The position numbers and the translations under genes are program-made. Shown piece by piece: positions 35,906 through 45,870 of a stretch of 64,000 bases of DNA (position 1 is its first letter; every line of letters starts with the position of its first letter). The stretch lies in the NCBI GenBank assembly GCA_900315845.1, contig OOHK01000002.1:248001-312000 (forward strand). Direction: 5' to 3'. Under the pieces are notes generated by a model. That model had not been told where the DNA came from and ran no database searches. It worked only from the letters and a program-made list of their open reading frames with translations. The stretch is from Candidatus Avelusimicrobium luingense (GTDB lineage Bacteria > Elusimicrobiota > Elusimicrobia > Elusimicrobiales > Elusimicrobiaceae).

Positions 35906-38900
35906 TTATTTCTGCTCGGCAGCGGCAGCAGCGGCCTTTCGGGCGGCGACCCGTTCTTTATGGTGGGCAAACTTTTCTACGTATGTTTGCACCAACAGGT
36001 AAAATAACGGAATCAAGCACAACCCGACAAGCGTACCAATCAGCATTCCGTAAAATACCGGCACGCCTAACGCGCGGCGGCTGGCGGCACCCGCACCGGT
36101 AGCAATTACCATGGGGAGCATACCTAAAATAAAGGTAAATGCCGTCATCAGCACCGGGCGGAACCGTTGGGTTAAACCGTCCATCGCGGATAAGAAGATA
36201 GAAGTGCCGTGTTCGTGTTCGTCTTTGGCGAACTCCACAATTAAAATAGCGTTTTTGGCGGCAAGACCGACCAGCAACACCAACCCCAATTGTGCATAAA
36301 TACTCATGGGAAGTCCGCTAATCCACAAGCCGAACAATCCGCCCCCTACGGCCGCTACTACTGACATGAGCACCGGTATCGGGATGGTCCAACTTTCATA
36401 TTGCGCCACCAAGAATAAATACGCAAACAGAACCGCTAATATAATAAGCGTATTGATTTGTCCTTTGTTCTGTTTTTCCTGATAACTCATCCCCGTCCAT
36501 TCATACGCATAGCCGGGCGGTAAGTTTTTCATAATGCGTTCGGTGGCTTCCATAGCCTCTCCGGTACTCGTTGTAACGGCGGGTACCATAATGGTAGCAG
36601 CCGGATATTGGTTATAGCGCGAAATTTGACGCGGCGACAAAATGTTTTTCATATCCACCAGCGCCATTAACGGCACGAGTTCACCCGTGGCACTGGTAAC
36701 ATACATTTTGTTAATATCTTCGGGCGTCATACGATATTTACTGTCCGACTGCATAATTACTTTATTGATTTGCGTTCCGAAGTTCACATCGCCTACATAA
36801 GACGAACCCAAGTAGTTTTCCAAAATACCGAAGATACTGGAAACAGGCACTTTCATGGCTTCGGCCTTCGTACGGTTGACTTCCAAATACAAGTTGGGCG
36901 TATCTGCGCGGAACGTAGGATAGGCAATTTGCATAGACGGATCCGCCATCATTTGCCCGCTCATCATATAAGATACATTGGCAAGTTTTTGATAGTCAAA
37001 GTCATTCAATGTTTGCAAACGCAAATCCAATCCGCCCGAGGTGCCTAGCCCCGGAATAGACGGCAATTCAATGGCACGTACCGTAGCATCGGCAATAGCA
37101 CTAAACCGTTGGGTAAATTGTTGGGCAATACTGCTTTGCAACAAATCTTTTGATTTGCGGGTATTCCACGGTTTTAACGCCACGAAAGCCACACCGACGT
37201 TCTCCCCCGCTCCGCCCATCAAACTGAACCCGAGCACGTTTGTAACGTGTTTAACACCGGGCGTTTTTTTGATATCTTCCACGATTTGTTTCATGACATT
37301 TTGCGTACGTGCAAAGGTGGCCCCTTCCGGCAGTTGCACGTCCACCAGCACGATACCTTGGTCTTCTATCGGAATAAAAGACGTTTGTGCAAAGTTCAAA
37401 AACGCAAAATCTAACAACACAAACCCGACAAATAAGGCCAAAATAACTATTTTGCGGGCCAGGCGGCGCACCAATTTACGGTATCCGCGGGCCCCTTGAA
37501 GTACAATTACGTTAAACCAACGGAGTACGAAAATTTTAGTTTCCGCAATCGGTCGCAACATGGTAGAACAAATGGCCGGCGAAAGCGATAAGGCGTTTAA
37601 GGTAGAAAAACATACCGCCACCGAAATCGTTACCGCAAACTGCGTATAGATTTTCCCGGTGATACCGCCCATAAATGTAATCGGTACGAAAATGGCTAGC
37701 AACACCAACGTAGTGGCAATTAACGCGCCGGATAATTCTTCCATGGCTTGTGTAGTGGCTTGTGCCGGGGTTTTATTTTCCCGGTTCATTAACACAATCA
37801 CACGTTCTACCACACAAATAGCATCGTCCACCACGAGCCCGATAGCAAGTACCAAGGCAAACAACGTGAACATGTTGATAGAGTAGCCCAAGCCCATCAT
37901 CACTGCAAATGTGCCGAGTAACGAAACGGGAATCGTGGCCGCAGGAACAAGCGTAGCGCGCCAGTCCTGCAAAAACACGTAACACACGATAACCACGAGA
38001 ATAAACGTAATCAGCAGCGTGAACAACACTTCTTCTACGGAAGCGTTAATAAAGTCCGTTGTATCCACCGAAAATTCATACGTAAGCCCGGGCGGGAAAA
38101 ACGCTTCCAAACGTTTTAATTCGGCGCGAACTTCTTTAACGGTTTGTAAGGCGTTAGCACCGGAAGACAAGTTAAGCATAATCGGCACAGACGGGTTACC
38201 GTCAAAGGAAGCCGCAAAACTATAACTTTCCTGTCCTTCTTCCACTTTGGCAATTTCATTCAAATGGACCAGCCCGCCTTGTTCATCGGTGCGGACAATA
38301 ATGTTGCCAAATTCTTCGGCCGAGTTTAAGCGCCCCTGCGTTTGCAACGCATACACCGTTAGCACCGAACCGTCGTTTGGACGTGCCCCGATTTTACCCA
38401 AAGACGGCTGATAGTTTTGGCTGGCGATAGCCGATTTAACGTTTGCCGCCGAAATGTTCATAGCGGCCATTTTGTCGGAATCTAACCACACGCGCATACT
38501 TTTGGCAGCACCGAATACGCGCGCTTCACCTACCCCGGTAATACGGCTTAAGTTCTTTTGAACGTTGTTATTTAAGTAATCACTAATATCCAACGTGCTC
38601 ATTTTGCCGCTGGGATCACTAAACGACACGAGCCCTAAAATATTAGACGAACGGCGGAATACGCTCAACCCTTGCGCCGTCACCGCGGGCGGCAAAAGCG
38701 GCGTGGCTTGCGAAACGCGGTTCTGTACTTTTACTTGCGCGATATCGGGATCTACCCCGGTTTTGAACGTAACCGTAAGCATATACGAACCGTCGGCAGA
38801 GTCAGAGGACATGTAGAGCATGTCTTCCACCCCGTTTACGCTAGACTCCAGCGGAATACCTACCGTCTTAGCAATAACTTCGGCGCTGGCCCCGGGATAC

Positions 38901-39046
38901 ACGGCACGCACCACCACTTCGGGCGGTGTAATTTCCGGATACAACGCCACCGGTAACGATTTAAGTGCGATAATACCGGCTAAACACAAAATGAGCGAAA
39001 TGACGATAGCAAAACGCGGACGTTTAATAAAAAATTTAGCAAACAT
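35906..39046 (-). CDS. RND multidrug efflux permease (HAE1/AcrB type)
   Basis: 1046 residues, typical of the family. It begins MFAKFFIKRPRFAIVISLI, with the first helix, two large periplasmic loops and twelve membrane helices. The proton relay helix has VLAIGLVVDDAICVVE (paired Asp). GLAAKNAILIVEFA lies in the second half. The protein exports amphiphilic compounds by proton exchange. It abuts the MFP gene without a gap and is the last gene of the tetR-led operon. Confidence 0.95.
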   Translation of the reverse strand: MFAKFFIKRPRFAIVISLILCLAGIIALKSLPVALYPEITPPEVVVRAVYPGASAEVIAKTVGIPLESSVNGVEDMLYMSSDSADGSYMLTVTFKTGVDPDIAQVKVQNRVSQATPLLPPAVTAQGLSVFRRSSNILGLVSFSDPSGKMSTLDISDYLNNNVQKNLSRITGVGEARVFGAAKSMRVWLDSDKMAAMNISAANVKSAIASQNYQPSLGKIGARPNDGSVLTVYALQTQGRLNSAEEFGNIIVRTDEQGGLVHLNEIAKVEEGQESYSFAASFDGNPSVPIMLNLSSGANALQTVKEVRAELKRLEAFFPPGLTYEFSVDTTDFINASVEEVLFTLLITFILVVIVCYVFLQDWRATLVPAATIPVSLLGTFAVMMGLGYSINMFTLFALVLAIGLVVDDAICVVERVIVLMNRENKTPAQATTQAMEELSGALIATTLVLLAIFVPITFMGGITGKIYTQFAVTISVAVCFSTLNALSLSPAICSTMLRPIAETKIFVLRWFNVIVLQGARGYRKLVRRLARKIVILALFVGFVLLDFAFLNFAQTSFIPIEDQGIVLVDVQLPEGATFARTQNVMKQIVEDIKKTPGVKHVTNVLGFSLMGGAGENVGVAFVALKPWNTRKSKDLLQSSIAQQFTQRFSAIADATVRAIELPSIPGLGTSGGLDLRLQTLNDFDYQKLANVSYMMSGQMMADPSMQIAYPTFRADTPNLYLEVNRTKAEAMKVPVSSIFGILENYLGSSYVGDVNFGTQINKVIMQSDSKYRMTPEDINKMYVTSATGELVPLMALVDMKNILSPRQISRYNQYPAATIMVPAVTTSTGEAMEATERIMKNLPPGYAYEWTGMSYQEKQNKGQINTLIILAVLFAYLFLVAQYESWTIPIPVLMSVVAAVGGGLFGLWISGLPMSIYAQLGLVLLVGLAAKNAILIVEFAKDEHEHGTSIFLSAMDGLTQRFRPVLMTAFTFILGMLPMVIATGAGAASRRALGVPVFYGMLIGTLVGLCLIPLFYLLVQTYVEKFAHHKERVAARKAAAAAAEQK

Positions 39047-40225
39047 CTATTTCTCCTCAGCGTCTTGAACGGATTGTGTTTCCGGTTGCGGGACTTCCCC
39101 TACCGTACTCACGTTGACTTTCAACCCGTTTTGTAATTTTTGCTGGCCCACCGGAACCACACGGTCGCCATCTTCCAAACCGGATACCACAATATATTGT
39201 CCGTTCACCACGTCACCCAAGGTAATATACTTTTGAACCACTACATTGTCATTATTGACCGTCATAACAAATTGACCGCTGGCATCTTGGGAAACCGCCG
39301 TTTGCGGAATTAAAATGACAGGACGTAATTTATCCATACTGACCGTAGCATTAACGTAGTTGCCGGGAATCAACTTATTATCTTTATTATCCGTTTCGGC
39401 ATACACAGCCACCGTAGCGGTTTGCGCATTGATTTCGTTATCGGCAAATATTTTGGCTTGCGGCATTTCAATCGTTTGACCGTTAGGCAAGGCAATTTGA
39501 ATATCGGGGCGTTGGTGTGCAAGTTGATCCATACCCGACAAGCGTTCCTTATCCGTAATGGAAAACACCACACGGATCGGATCCATCTGAATGACACGGG
39601 CCAATTTATCTACTCCGGCAGTTGCCAAATTCCCTTTTGTTTTTAAGGCTTTACCGATATAACCGCTAATCGGAGAGCGCACTTCGGTATATTGCAAATC
39701 TAATTTAGCCAAATCCAAACTGGCTTGTGCCGCTTTGACGTTGGCTTTAGCCGTAGAGAGATTACTTTCGGCCACTTCCAAATCGGCCTTAGAAAGCATT
39801 TCATCGTCAAAGAGCGATTTTTCACGATTGTAGTTACTTTGAATTTGTTTCAAACTGGCTTTGGCTTTTTCTAACGTGGCTTCCGCAGCCGATACGGCGG
39901 CTTGGTAGCGCGATTGATCAATCACAAAAAGCACGTCGCCTTCTTGCACAAACGAACCGTCTTCAAAAAGAACTTTATCAATATAGCCCGACACTTGCGG
40001 CGTTACATCGGATGCGTTAATGGCTTCTACGCGGGCAATAAAAGTTTTTCCCAAGGCAACGGGCTGTTTGTTGACCGTTTTTACAATCACACTGGCCGCG
40101 CCACCCGCTCCGTGCATACCTGCCGGCGCGCTAAAAAACCGCGCTTTTACAAAAAACCCAATCATTGCCCCTGCGAGCAAGACGAGTACATATTTTCCAT
40201 ATCGTTTTACTTGTTGTTTATTCAT
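39047..40225 (-). CDS. RND efflux membrane fusion protein (AcrA type)
   Basis: 392 residues. An N-terminal membrane segment (about 12-28, no lipobox) anchors it. The lipoyl halves are INASDVTPQVSGYIDKVLFE and VRSPISGYIGKA, separated by a coiled-coil hairpin (about 105-170). The beta-barrel and membrane-proximal domains follow. It links the permease to the outer-membrane channel. It starts 5 bp after the channel gene. Confidence 0.93.
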   Translation of the reverse strand: MNKQQVKRYGKYVLVLLAGAMIGFFVKARFFSAPAGMHGAGGAASVIVKTVNKQPVALGKTFIARVEAINASDVTPQVSGYIDKVLFEDGSFVQEGDVLFVIDQSRYQAAVSAAEATLEKAKASLKQIQSNYNREKSLFDDEMLSKADLEVAESNLSTAKANVKAAQASLDLAKLDLQYTEVRSPISGYIGKALKTKGNLATAGVDKLARVIQMDPIRVVFSITDKERLSGMDQLAHQRPDIQIALPNGQTIEMPQAKIFADNEINAQTATVAVYAETDNKDNKLIPGNYVNATVSMDKLRPVILIPQTAVSQDASGQFVMTVNNDNVVVQKYITLGDVVNGQYIVVSGLEDGDRVVPVGQQKLQNGLKVNVSTVGEVPQPETQSVQDAEEK

Positions 40226-40230
40226 AATTA

Positions 40231-41562
40231 TTATTCCCCAATACTTCTATATAAATTGGCCTTGCTTAAGAGCAGGCTGTAAAAAGCCGTAATTTTATTT
40301 TGGCGGGCATCGGCCAGTTGCGCAACCGCGGAAAGCAAATTCAAAATATCCGTCTTGCCCACTTCGTAATAACGAAAAGCAACGCGATGGTTTTCTTCGG
40401 CACTTTCCAATACCGTTTTACTGATTTCGTAAGAGCGTTCGGCTGTCTTGTAATTTTGATACGCGCTCCACACTTCGTTTTCCACTTGGCGTTTGACATT
40501 TTCCGTTTGGTTTTGGGACTGCTTATATAAGTAAGACGCTTGTTCGGCAGCGTACATGTTGGCAAATCCGGAGAAAATCGGCCATTGAAGCACTAATCCG
40601 GCCGCATTATTAGTAGCATAAAGCGAATGATGTTTCCAGTTATCGCCCAGAGCGGCACTGGCGGCCACTCTTAAGGAAGGAAGCATATGCGCGCGGGCCG
40701 CCGTCAAATTGGCCTTGGCGGCTTCCTGCGTATTTTGCTGGGCTAAGAGTTCGGGACGTTTTTCAAGGGCTTGCGTCATGAGTTCTTGCACGTTATCGTT
40801 TGCGATTTCAGTATCTTGATCGTTAAAAGTAGGTTGCACCAAACTGATCGGCGTATCCGGATGCAAGTTAATAAGCACGGCTAACTCACCACTATATTGT
40901 TTGACGCGGTTTTCCTGTTGTACTACCGCCAATAGCGATTGTTCGTAACGGGTTTTGGCTTGCAATTTATCACTTAGCGACACCATGCCCAATTTGTAGC
41001 GTTTTTGGGCTTCTTCATACGATTGTTTATAGGTATCTAAACTGGCTTTGGCACTTACCAAAGATTCTTGCGCGGCCAATAAATTCAAATACGCTGTCTG
41101 CACCGACAAAAGCAAATTATGCACCGCGGCGTTATATTGCGCTTCGGCAGCGCGGGTATATAAACGGATACTGCGCGTATTGGCTTCGCGCCCGCCGAAA
41201 TTAAAAAGCAACCACGAGGCTTCCACCTTGCCTTGTATCGGCTCGTCCTGCATATAATTTCCGCCTTCTATTTTATCGCCGGTAATTTGCCCGACACCCG
41301 TTAATGTAACCGCCGGCAAATACTCCGCACGCGACGTACCGAGTGAGGCTTCTTGCGCTTTCACATTCATATATTGTGAAGCCAACGCCGGATTTGTACA
41401 AAGACTGATTTGAATCAGGTCTTCCAAATTCAAACTCTGCGTAGTAATATCTTTATCCACGCACCCTTGCGGCGGACGTACTTGATACGCGCCCATGGGA
41501 TCAAATGCCCACGCCGGTAGCATCAGCGCTCCGAACGCAACTAATAATACATATTTTTTCAT
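40231..41562 (-). CDS. TolC-family outer-membrane efflux protein
   Basis: 443 residues from the ATG at 41562, which overlaps the tetR stop as ATGA and yields the signal peptide MKKYVLLVAFGALMLPAWA. Two repeated outer-membrane efflux domains with long helices follow (NPALASQYMNVKAQEASLG; RPELLAQQNTQEAAKANL). It forms the exit duct of the tripartite pump encoded downstream. Confidence 0.92.
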   Translation of the reverse strand: MKKYVLLVAFGALMLPAWAFDPMGAYQVRPPQGCVDKDITTQSLNLEDLIQISLCTNPALASQYMNVKAQEASLGTSRAEYLPAVTLTGVGQITGDKIEGGNYMQDEPIQGKVEASWLLFNFGGREANTRSIRLYTRAAEAQYNAAVHNLLLSVQTAYLNLLAAQESLVSAKASLDTYKQSYEEAQKRYKLGMVSLSDKLQAKTRYEQSLLAVVQQENRVKQYSGELAVLINLHPDTPISLVQPTFNDQDTEIANDNVQELMTQALEKRPELLAQQNTQEAAKANLTAARAHMLPSLRVAASAALGDNWKHHSLYATNNAAGLVLQWPIFSGFANMYAAEQASYLYKQSQNQTENVKRQVENEVWSAYQNYKTAERSYEISKTVLESAEENHRVAFRYYEVGKTDILNLLSAVAQLADARQNKITAFYSLLLSKANLYRSIGE

Positions 41563-42209
41563 TTCTTTTTTATTCCTTTTTGATACGAACTTAAAATAGC
41601 TTCTGTATGACGCCATACAATATCTTTAATTTGCTCACGCAGTTGCGGGGAAATGTGTTTCACCCCCAACCGGTATAAAATACCCAAGCGGTGACATTCC
41701 GATAACATCACTTGCCCGAAAATACTGTGGGCCACCACCATTAACTCCGGTGATTTGGCGGGCAGACCGGTTAATTTTTCAAGCAACTGATAAGGGAGTT
41801 CCTGATACGGTGCCAAATACGACAAAAGCATTTTGCGCATCGGGGCCGACTCCAATTCCACCCGCGTAAAAATACGCTCCAACGGTAAATTATGGTTACT
41901 TAGGCCACACTCCAACAAATAATCTAACATGTGCCGCAACAGTTGCAACGCTTGTTCGTGCGAATAGGCCGCAATATCTCCGGCGGTGGGCAACGGTTTT
42001 TTTGTCCCCCACGATTGGCGGCGGTGTTCTTCCGCCAAAAACTGTAAAGTTTCTTTATACAGTTTGCGTTTGTCGCCGAAATAATAATGGATGGCCGACA
42101 CGTTGACCCGTGCCGCGTGCACAATATCACGCACCGACGTGCCGGAAAACCCCTTTTGGGCAAACAGACGCGTAGCGGTGCGTAGAATTTTTTGGCGTGT
42201 ATCCTTCAT
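41559..42209 (-). CDS. TetR-family regulator of the efflux operon
   Basis: 216 residues from the ATG at 42209 (MKDTRQKILRTATRLFAQKG). The N-terminal HTH is FSGTSVRDIVHAARVNVSAIHYYFGDKRKLY, split here only for description. The C-terminal domain (LLRHMLDYLLECG, HSIFGQVMLSECHRLG) resembles CecR/DUF1956 regulators. A perfect 18-bp inverted repeat overlaps the -35 of its promoter, so it probably represses itself and the pump until a ligand binds. The -10 lies 7 nt from the ATG and no ribosome site is seen. Confidence 0.9.
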   Translation of the reverse strand: MKDTRQKILRTATRLFAQKGFSGTSVRDIVHAARVNVSAIHYYFGDKRKLYKETLQFLAEEHRRQSWGTKKPLPTAGDIAAYSHEQALQLLRHMLDYLLECGLSNHNLPLERIFTRVELESAPMRKMLLSYLAPYQELPYQLLEKLTGLPAKSPELMVVAHSIFGQVMLSECHRLGILYRLGVKHISPQLREQIKDIVWRHTEAILSSYQKGIKKK

Positions 42210-42216
42210 TACATAA

Positions 42217-42245
42217 ATTATATAAAAATAAAGGTATAAATTCAA
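42217..42245 (-). promoter_or_regulatory. Promoter of the tetR-efflux operon
   Basis: TTGAAT (42240-42245), a 17-bp spacer and TATAAT (42217-42222) are read on the minus strand. The -35 hexamer is inside the left arm of the large palindrome. Confidence 0.7.
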
Positions 42246-42269
42246 ACAAACGTTTGAATTTATACCTTT
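42230..42269. promoter_or_regulatory. Perfect 18+18 bp palindrome, probable TetR operator
   Basis: AAAGGTATAAATTCAAAC is followed by 4 bp and its exact reverse complement (42252-42269). The inner part, TTCAAAC-N4-GTTTGAA, has the size of a normal TetR-family operator, while the outer half-sites could take a second dimer. The same sequence may also act as the transcription stop for dnaE, which ends at 42314 on the minus strand. Confidence 0.7.
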
Positions 42270-42313
42270 ATGTGGTCATTGTAAAGCAAGAACCCCGAAG
42301 AATCAAATCCCGC

Positions 42314-45300
42314 TTATTTGAACGTCCACGCATTGCCCCACGCGTTTTCTATATACTCAAGGAGTCCCTTGTGCAATTGAATCCGCTTATTGGTGCGTAT
42401 ACGGTGAATTTTGGCCGGATCCTCTTTGGAAGGAACTTCCAAAAACACTTCCGTCGCGCCGCGTGTCATATCTAAATATGCTTTGAGTTTTTGCAGTTGC
42501 TCTTTGGTGTAATTCGCGGGCAAACGAACGGTAAATTCTTTGGCGATATTACTGATTAAATCGGTAACTTGCCCGACATTTTGCAAATTTAATTCTACGC
42601 GCGCGCTGTCTTCTTCCACGTCAATATCACCCAGAAAACTGAAAATTGCGTTAGGAGACAACAACGCCCCGATTTGCTCATACTTGCGCGGGAACACATT
42701 AACAGCCAGCGACCCGGTGCAATCTTCTATGACCAGTTGTGCCCAATCTTTTTTCGTCTTTTTATTCTGCCGCCGTTTATATAGCGTAATAATACCCAAT
42801 ACAGTCAACCGCCCCGAGGCGCGCCCTTCCAAAATATCAATAATCGGCGTAGCATGCAGTTGGGCTAAATGTTCTTGGTATTTTTCCAACGGATGGCCGC
42901 TGAAGAACAACCCCAATACTTCTTTTTCATATCCTAAAAGTTCCCCACGCGTAAGCGGCGCAAACTTTATTTCGTCTTTTTTTACACTAACAATTGCATC
43001 CAACTCGTCACCGAACAAACTAGCCGTTTCCTGTTGGCGTTCGCGTGCCATGCGGTGAGCGGTATCAACAATTTGTTCCAGATTGGCTAGGCCGTATGCA
43101 CGGGTAATACGCGGGTCCTGCCCCGGTGCGGTAGAATCTACCACGCCCGCTTTAATAAAACTTTCCAACGTTTTCTTATTGACGCAGTCAGCCAGTTTCG
43201 GACGTTTGAAAATATCTTCTATGGAAGTGAACGGCCCGTTGGTTTTGCGCTCTTTCACAATTTCCGCGCACGCTTCTTCTCCGGCGTTTTTAATAGCATT
43301 AAGCGCATAACGGATGCACTCCTTACCGTCTTTTTCTTCTACGGAAAAATCGGGCTCGGACGCATTCACATCCGGCGGCAAAATTTCAAACCCTAATTTG
43401 CGCGCCTCGGCTAAATAAGTAACGATTTTATTTTCTTTATCATCCGCCCCGATAGCGTTGTGGCCGATTTCGTTGGTCAGCGCGGCACACATAAATTCAA
43501 TCGGATAATTGGCTTTTAGATAGGCCGTTTGATACGATACGAGCGCATACGCAAACGAGTGTGATTTGTTAAACCCATATCCTGCAAAGGCTTTCATCTG
43601 TTCGTAAATATGCGAAGCGGTTTTTTCGGGGATTTTATGCGCTTTGCACCCTTCCACAAATTTATGGCCGAACTTTTCCATTACATCTAATTTCTTTTTC
43701 CCCATGGCTTTGCGCAGCGTATCGGCTTCGCCGGGGGTAAAACCGCCCAACCGTTTGGAAATTTCCATAATCTGCTCTTGATAAAGCATGCAGCCGTAGG
43801 TATCTTTAAGCGGTTCTTCCAAAAGCGGTGTTTCATAGACGATTTTTTCCTGTTTGTTACGCCGGCGTACAAACATATCCATCATACCCGATTCCATGGG
43901 CCCGGGGCGGTATAACGCCACCAACGCGGATAAATCGCTAAATTGCGCGGGTTGCATCTTTTTGATTAAATCGCGCATGCCGCCGCCTTCTAACTGGAAG
44001 ATACCCAACGTCTGACAAGCACAGAGCATATCGTACGTTTTTTTATCGTCCAACGGGATCTTGTTAATGTCAAAATCGGGATTATGGCGGGCACGAATCA
44101 TTTTTTCGGCATGATCAATTACCGTCAAGGTGCGAAGACCCAAAAAGTCCATTTTAAGTAGCCCTAAATTAGAGCAGGGTTCCCCTTCAAATTGAGTGGT
44201 AATTACATCTTTGGCTCCGCGTGCCAAAGGTACATATTCCGACACGGCATCTTTCGTAATCAACACCCCGGCCGCGTGAATACCCGTATGGCGTTTTAAC
44301 CCTTCAATTTTGCGGGCCATATCAAACAGTTTTTTGCTTTGCGGGTTTTTGTCCAATTCGGTGCGAAGTTCGTTAATTTCCAACGCTTTTTCCAACGTCA
44401 TTTTCGGGTCGTTGGGAATCATTTTAGCAATACGGTTGGCATCGGCAAGCGGTACTTCCATCACGCGGGCCACATCTTTGATAGCCAATTTGGCTTTCAT
44501 CGTTCCGAACGTAATAATTTGCGACACTTTGTCATGCCCGTATTTTTCGCGTACATAATCTATCACGCGCTCGCGCCCGGCGTCGGACATATCAATATCC
44601 AAATCGGGCATGCTGACACGATCCGGATTCAAAAAGCGTTCAAAAAGCAGTTTGTTTTTGATAGGATCAATACGCGTAATATCCATACTGTACGCCACCA
44701 ACGAGCCCGCACCCGAACCGCGGCCCGGGCCTATCGGGATGTCATGCGCGCGCGCCCAGTTGATAAAGTCTTGCACAATCAGAAAATAACAGTCAAACCC
44801 CATTTTGATAATGACATCAAATTCAAATTCCAACTGTTTCCAATACGCTTCGGGCACATGACCGTCCATTTTTTTAGTTAAACCCTTGCGACATAAATCT
44901 TTGAAATACTCTTGCGAGTTCGGGTACTGCGGCGGAATATCAAATTTCGGCAAAATAAACCCGTGTTTGGGAAATTCCAAATTGCATTTTTCCGCAATAA
45001 CCAACGTATTTTTACAGGCTTCGGGCGTGTGGGAAAATAAGGTACACATTTCATCGGGCGACTTGAAATATAACTCGTGCGACATTTTCATGCGGGTTTC
45101 GTCTTTGAGCGTTTTGCCGGTAGCAATACAGACATGAATATCGTGGGCTTCCCAATCTTCTTTTTTCTCGTAGTGGCAATCATTCGTGGCTACCAGCGGA
45201 ATACCGGTGCGTTTGGCTACGTCTTTAAGCAGCGGCAAGGCTTCAATTTCCTCGCGGATACCGTGGTCCATCAGTTCAATGTAATAATTGCCTTTACCGA

Positions 45301-45805
45301 AAATGCTTTCATATTGTGTGGCTAATGCACAGGCTTTTTCAAAGCCGCCTTCCTGACGGACATATTGCGACAAATACCCTTTCAAACAGCCCGACATACA
45401 TAATAACCCTTTACTATGTTGGGCCAAAATTTCACTATCAATACGCGGATGATAATAAAACCCGTCCACCCAAGCCATGGAATTAAGTTTCATTAAATTC
45501 AGGTAGCCGTCGTAATCGCGTGCGAGCAGAGTTAAATGTCCGACAGATTTATTTTTCTCTTTGTAATTTCCATCCGTAATGTAAAATTCGCACCCGATAA
45601 TAGGTTTAATGCCGGCGGCTTTGGCCGATGAATAGAAATCAAGCACCCCGTACAGGTTGCCATGGTCGGTAATAGCCATGGCGGGAATGCCCTGCCGGGC
45701 TAAACCTTGTAAAAATTTAGAGGGTTTATGATCTTCCGATACGCGCAGCATACCGTCCAACAGCGAATATTCGGTGTGGTTGTGAAGTTGAACAAATTCA
45801 GCCAT
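42314..45805 (-). CDS. dnaE: DNA polymerase III alpha subunit
   Basis: 1163 residues from the ATG at 45805, which has AGGAG ahead and gives the family start MAEFVQLHNHTEYSLLDGM. The PHP domain, catalytic palm (GPGRGSGAGSLVAY, PDLDIDMSD), fingers, helix-hairpin-helix and OB fold (LTVLGIITLYKRRQNK) follow in order. It is the replicative polymerase. The longer frame from 45901 would run into the divergent Nudix gene. Confidence 0.97.
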   Translation of the reverse strand: MAEFVQLHNHTEYSLLDGMLRVSEDHKPSKFLQGLARQGIPAMAITDHGNLYGVLDFYSSAKAAGIKPIIGCEFYITDGNYKEKNKSVGHLTLLARDYDGYLNLMKLNSMAWVDGFYYHPRIDSEILAQHSKGLLCMSGCLKGYLSQYVRQEGGFEKACALATQYESIFGKGNYYIELMDHGIREEIEALPLLKDVAKRTGIPLVATNDCHYEKKEDWEAHDIHVCIATGKTLKDETRMKMSHELYFKSPDEMCTLFSHTPEACKNTLVIAEKCNLEFPKHGFILPKFDIPPQYPNSQEYFKDLCRKGLTKKMDGHVPEAYWKQLEFEFDVIIKMGFDCYFLIVQDFINWARAHDIPIGPGRGSGAGSLVAYSMDITRIDPIKNKLLFERFLNPDRVSMPDLDIDMSDAGRERVIDYVREKYGHDKVSQIITFGTMKAKLAIKDVARVMEVPLADANRIAKMIPNDPKMTLEKALEINELRTELDKNPQSKKLFDMARKIEGLKRHTGIHAAGVLITKDAVSEYVPLARGAKDVITTQFEGEPCSNLGLLKMDFLGLRTLTVIDHAEKMIRARHNPDFDINKIPLDDKKTYDMLCACQTLGIFQLEGGGMRDLIKKMQPAQFSDLSALVALYRPGPMESGMMDMFVRRRNKQEKIVYETPLLEEPLKDTYGCMLYQEQIMEISKRLGGFTPGEADTLRKAMGKKKLDVMEKFGHKFVEGCKAHKIPEKTASHIYEQMKAFAGYGFNKSHSFAYALVSYQTAYLKANYPIEFMCAALTNEIGHNAIGADDKENKIVTYLAEARKLGFEILPPDVNASEPDFSVEEKDGKECIRYALNAIKNAGEEACAEIVKERKTNGPFTSIEDIFKRPKLADCVNKKTLESFIKAGVVDSTAPGQDPRITRAYGLANLEQIVDTAHRMARERQQETASLFGDELDAIVSVKKDEIKFAPLTRGELLGYEKEVLGLFFSGHPLEKYQEHLAQLHATPIIDILEGRASGRLTVLGIITLYKRRQNKKTKKDWAQLVIEDCTGSLAVNVFPRKYEQIGALLSPNAIFSFLGDIDVEEDSARVELNLQNVGQVTDLISNIAKEFTVRLPANYTKEQLQKLKAYLDMTRGATEVFLEVPSKEDPAKIHRIRTNKRIQLHKGLLEYIENAWGNAWTFK

Positions 45806-45870
45806 ATAATCTCCTACAGTTACGGGCCCGACTTTAGACGGGAGAGAACAAAAAAAGGTAAAATGTATGT

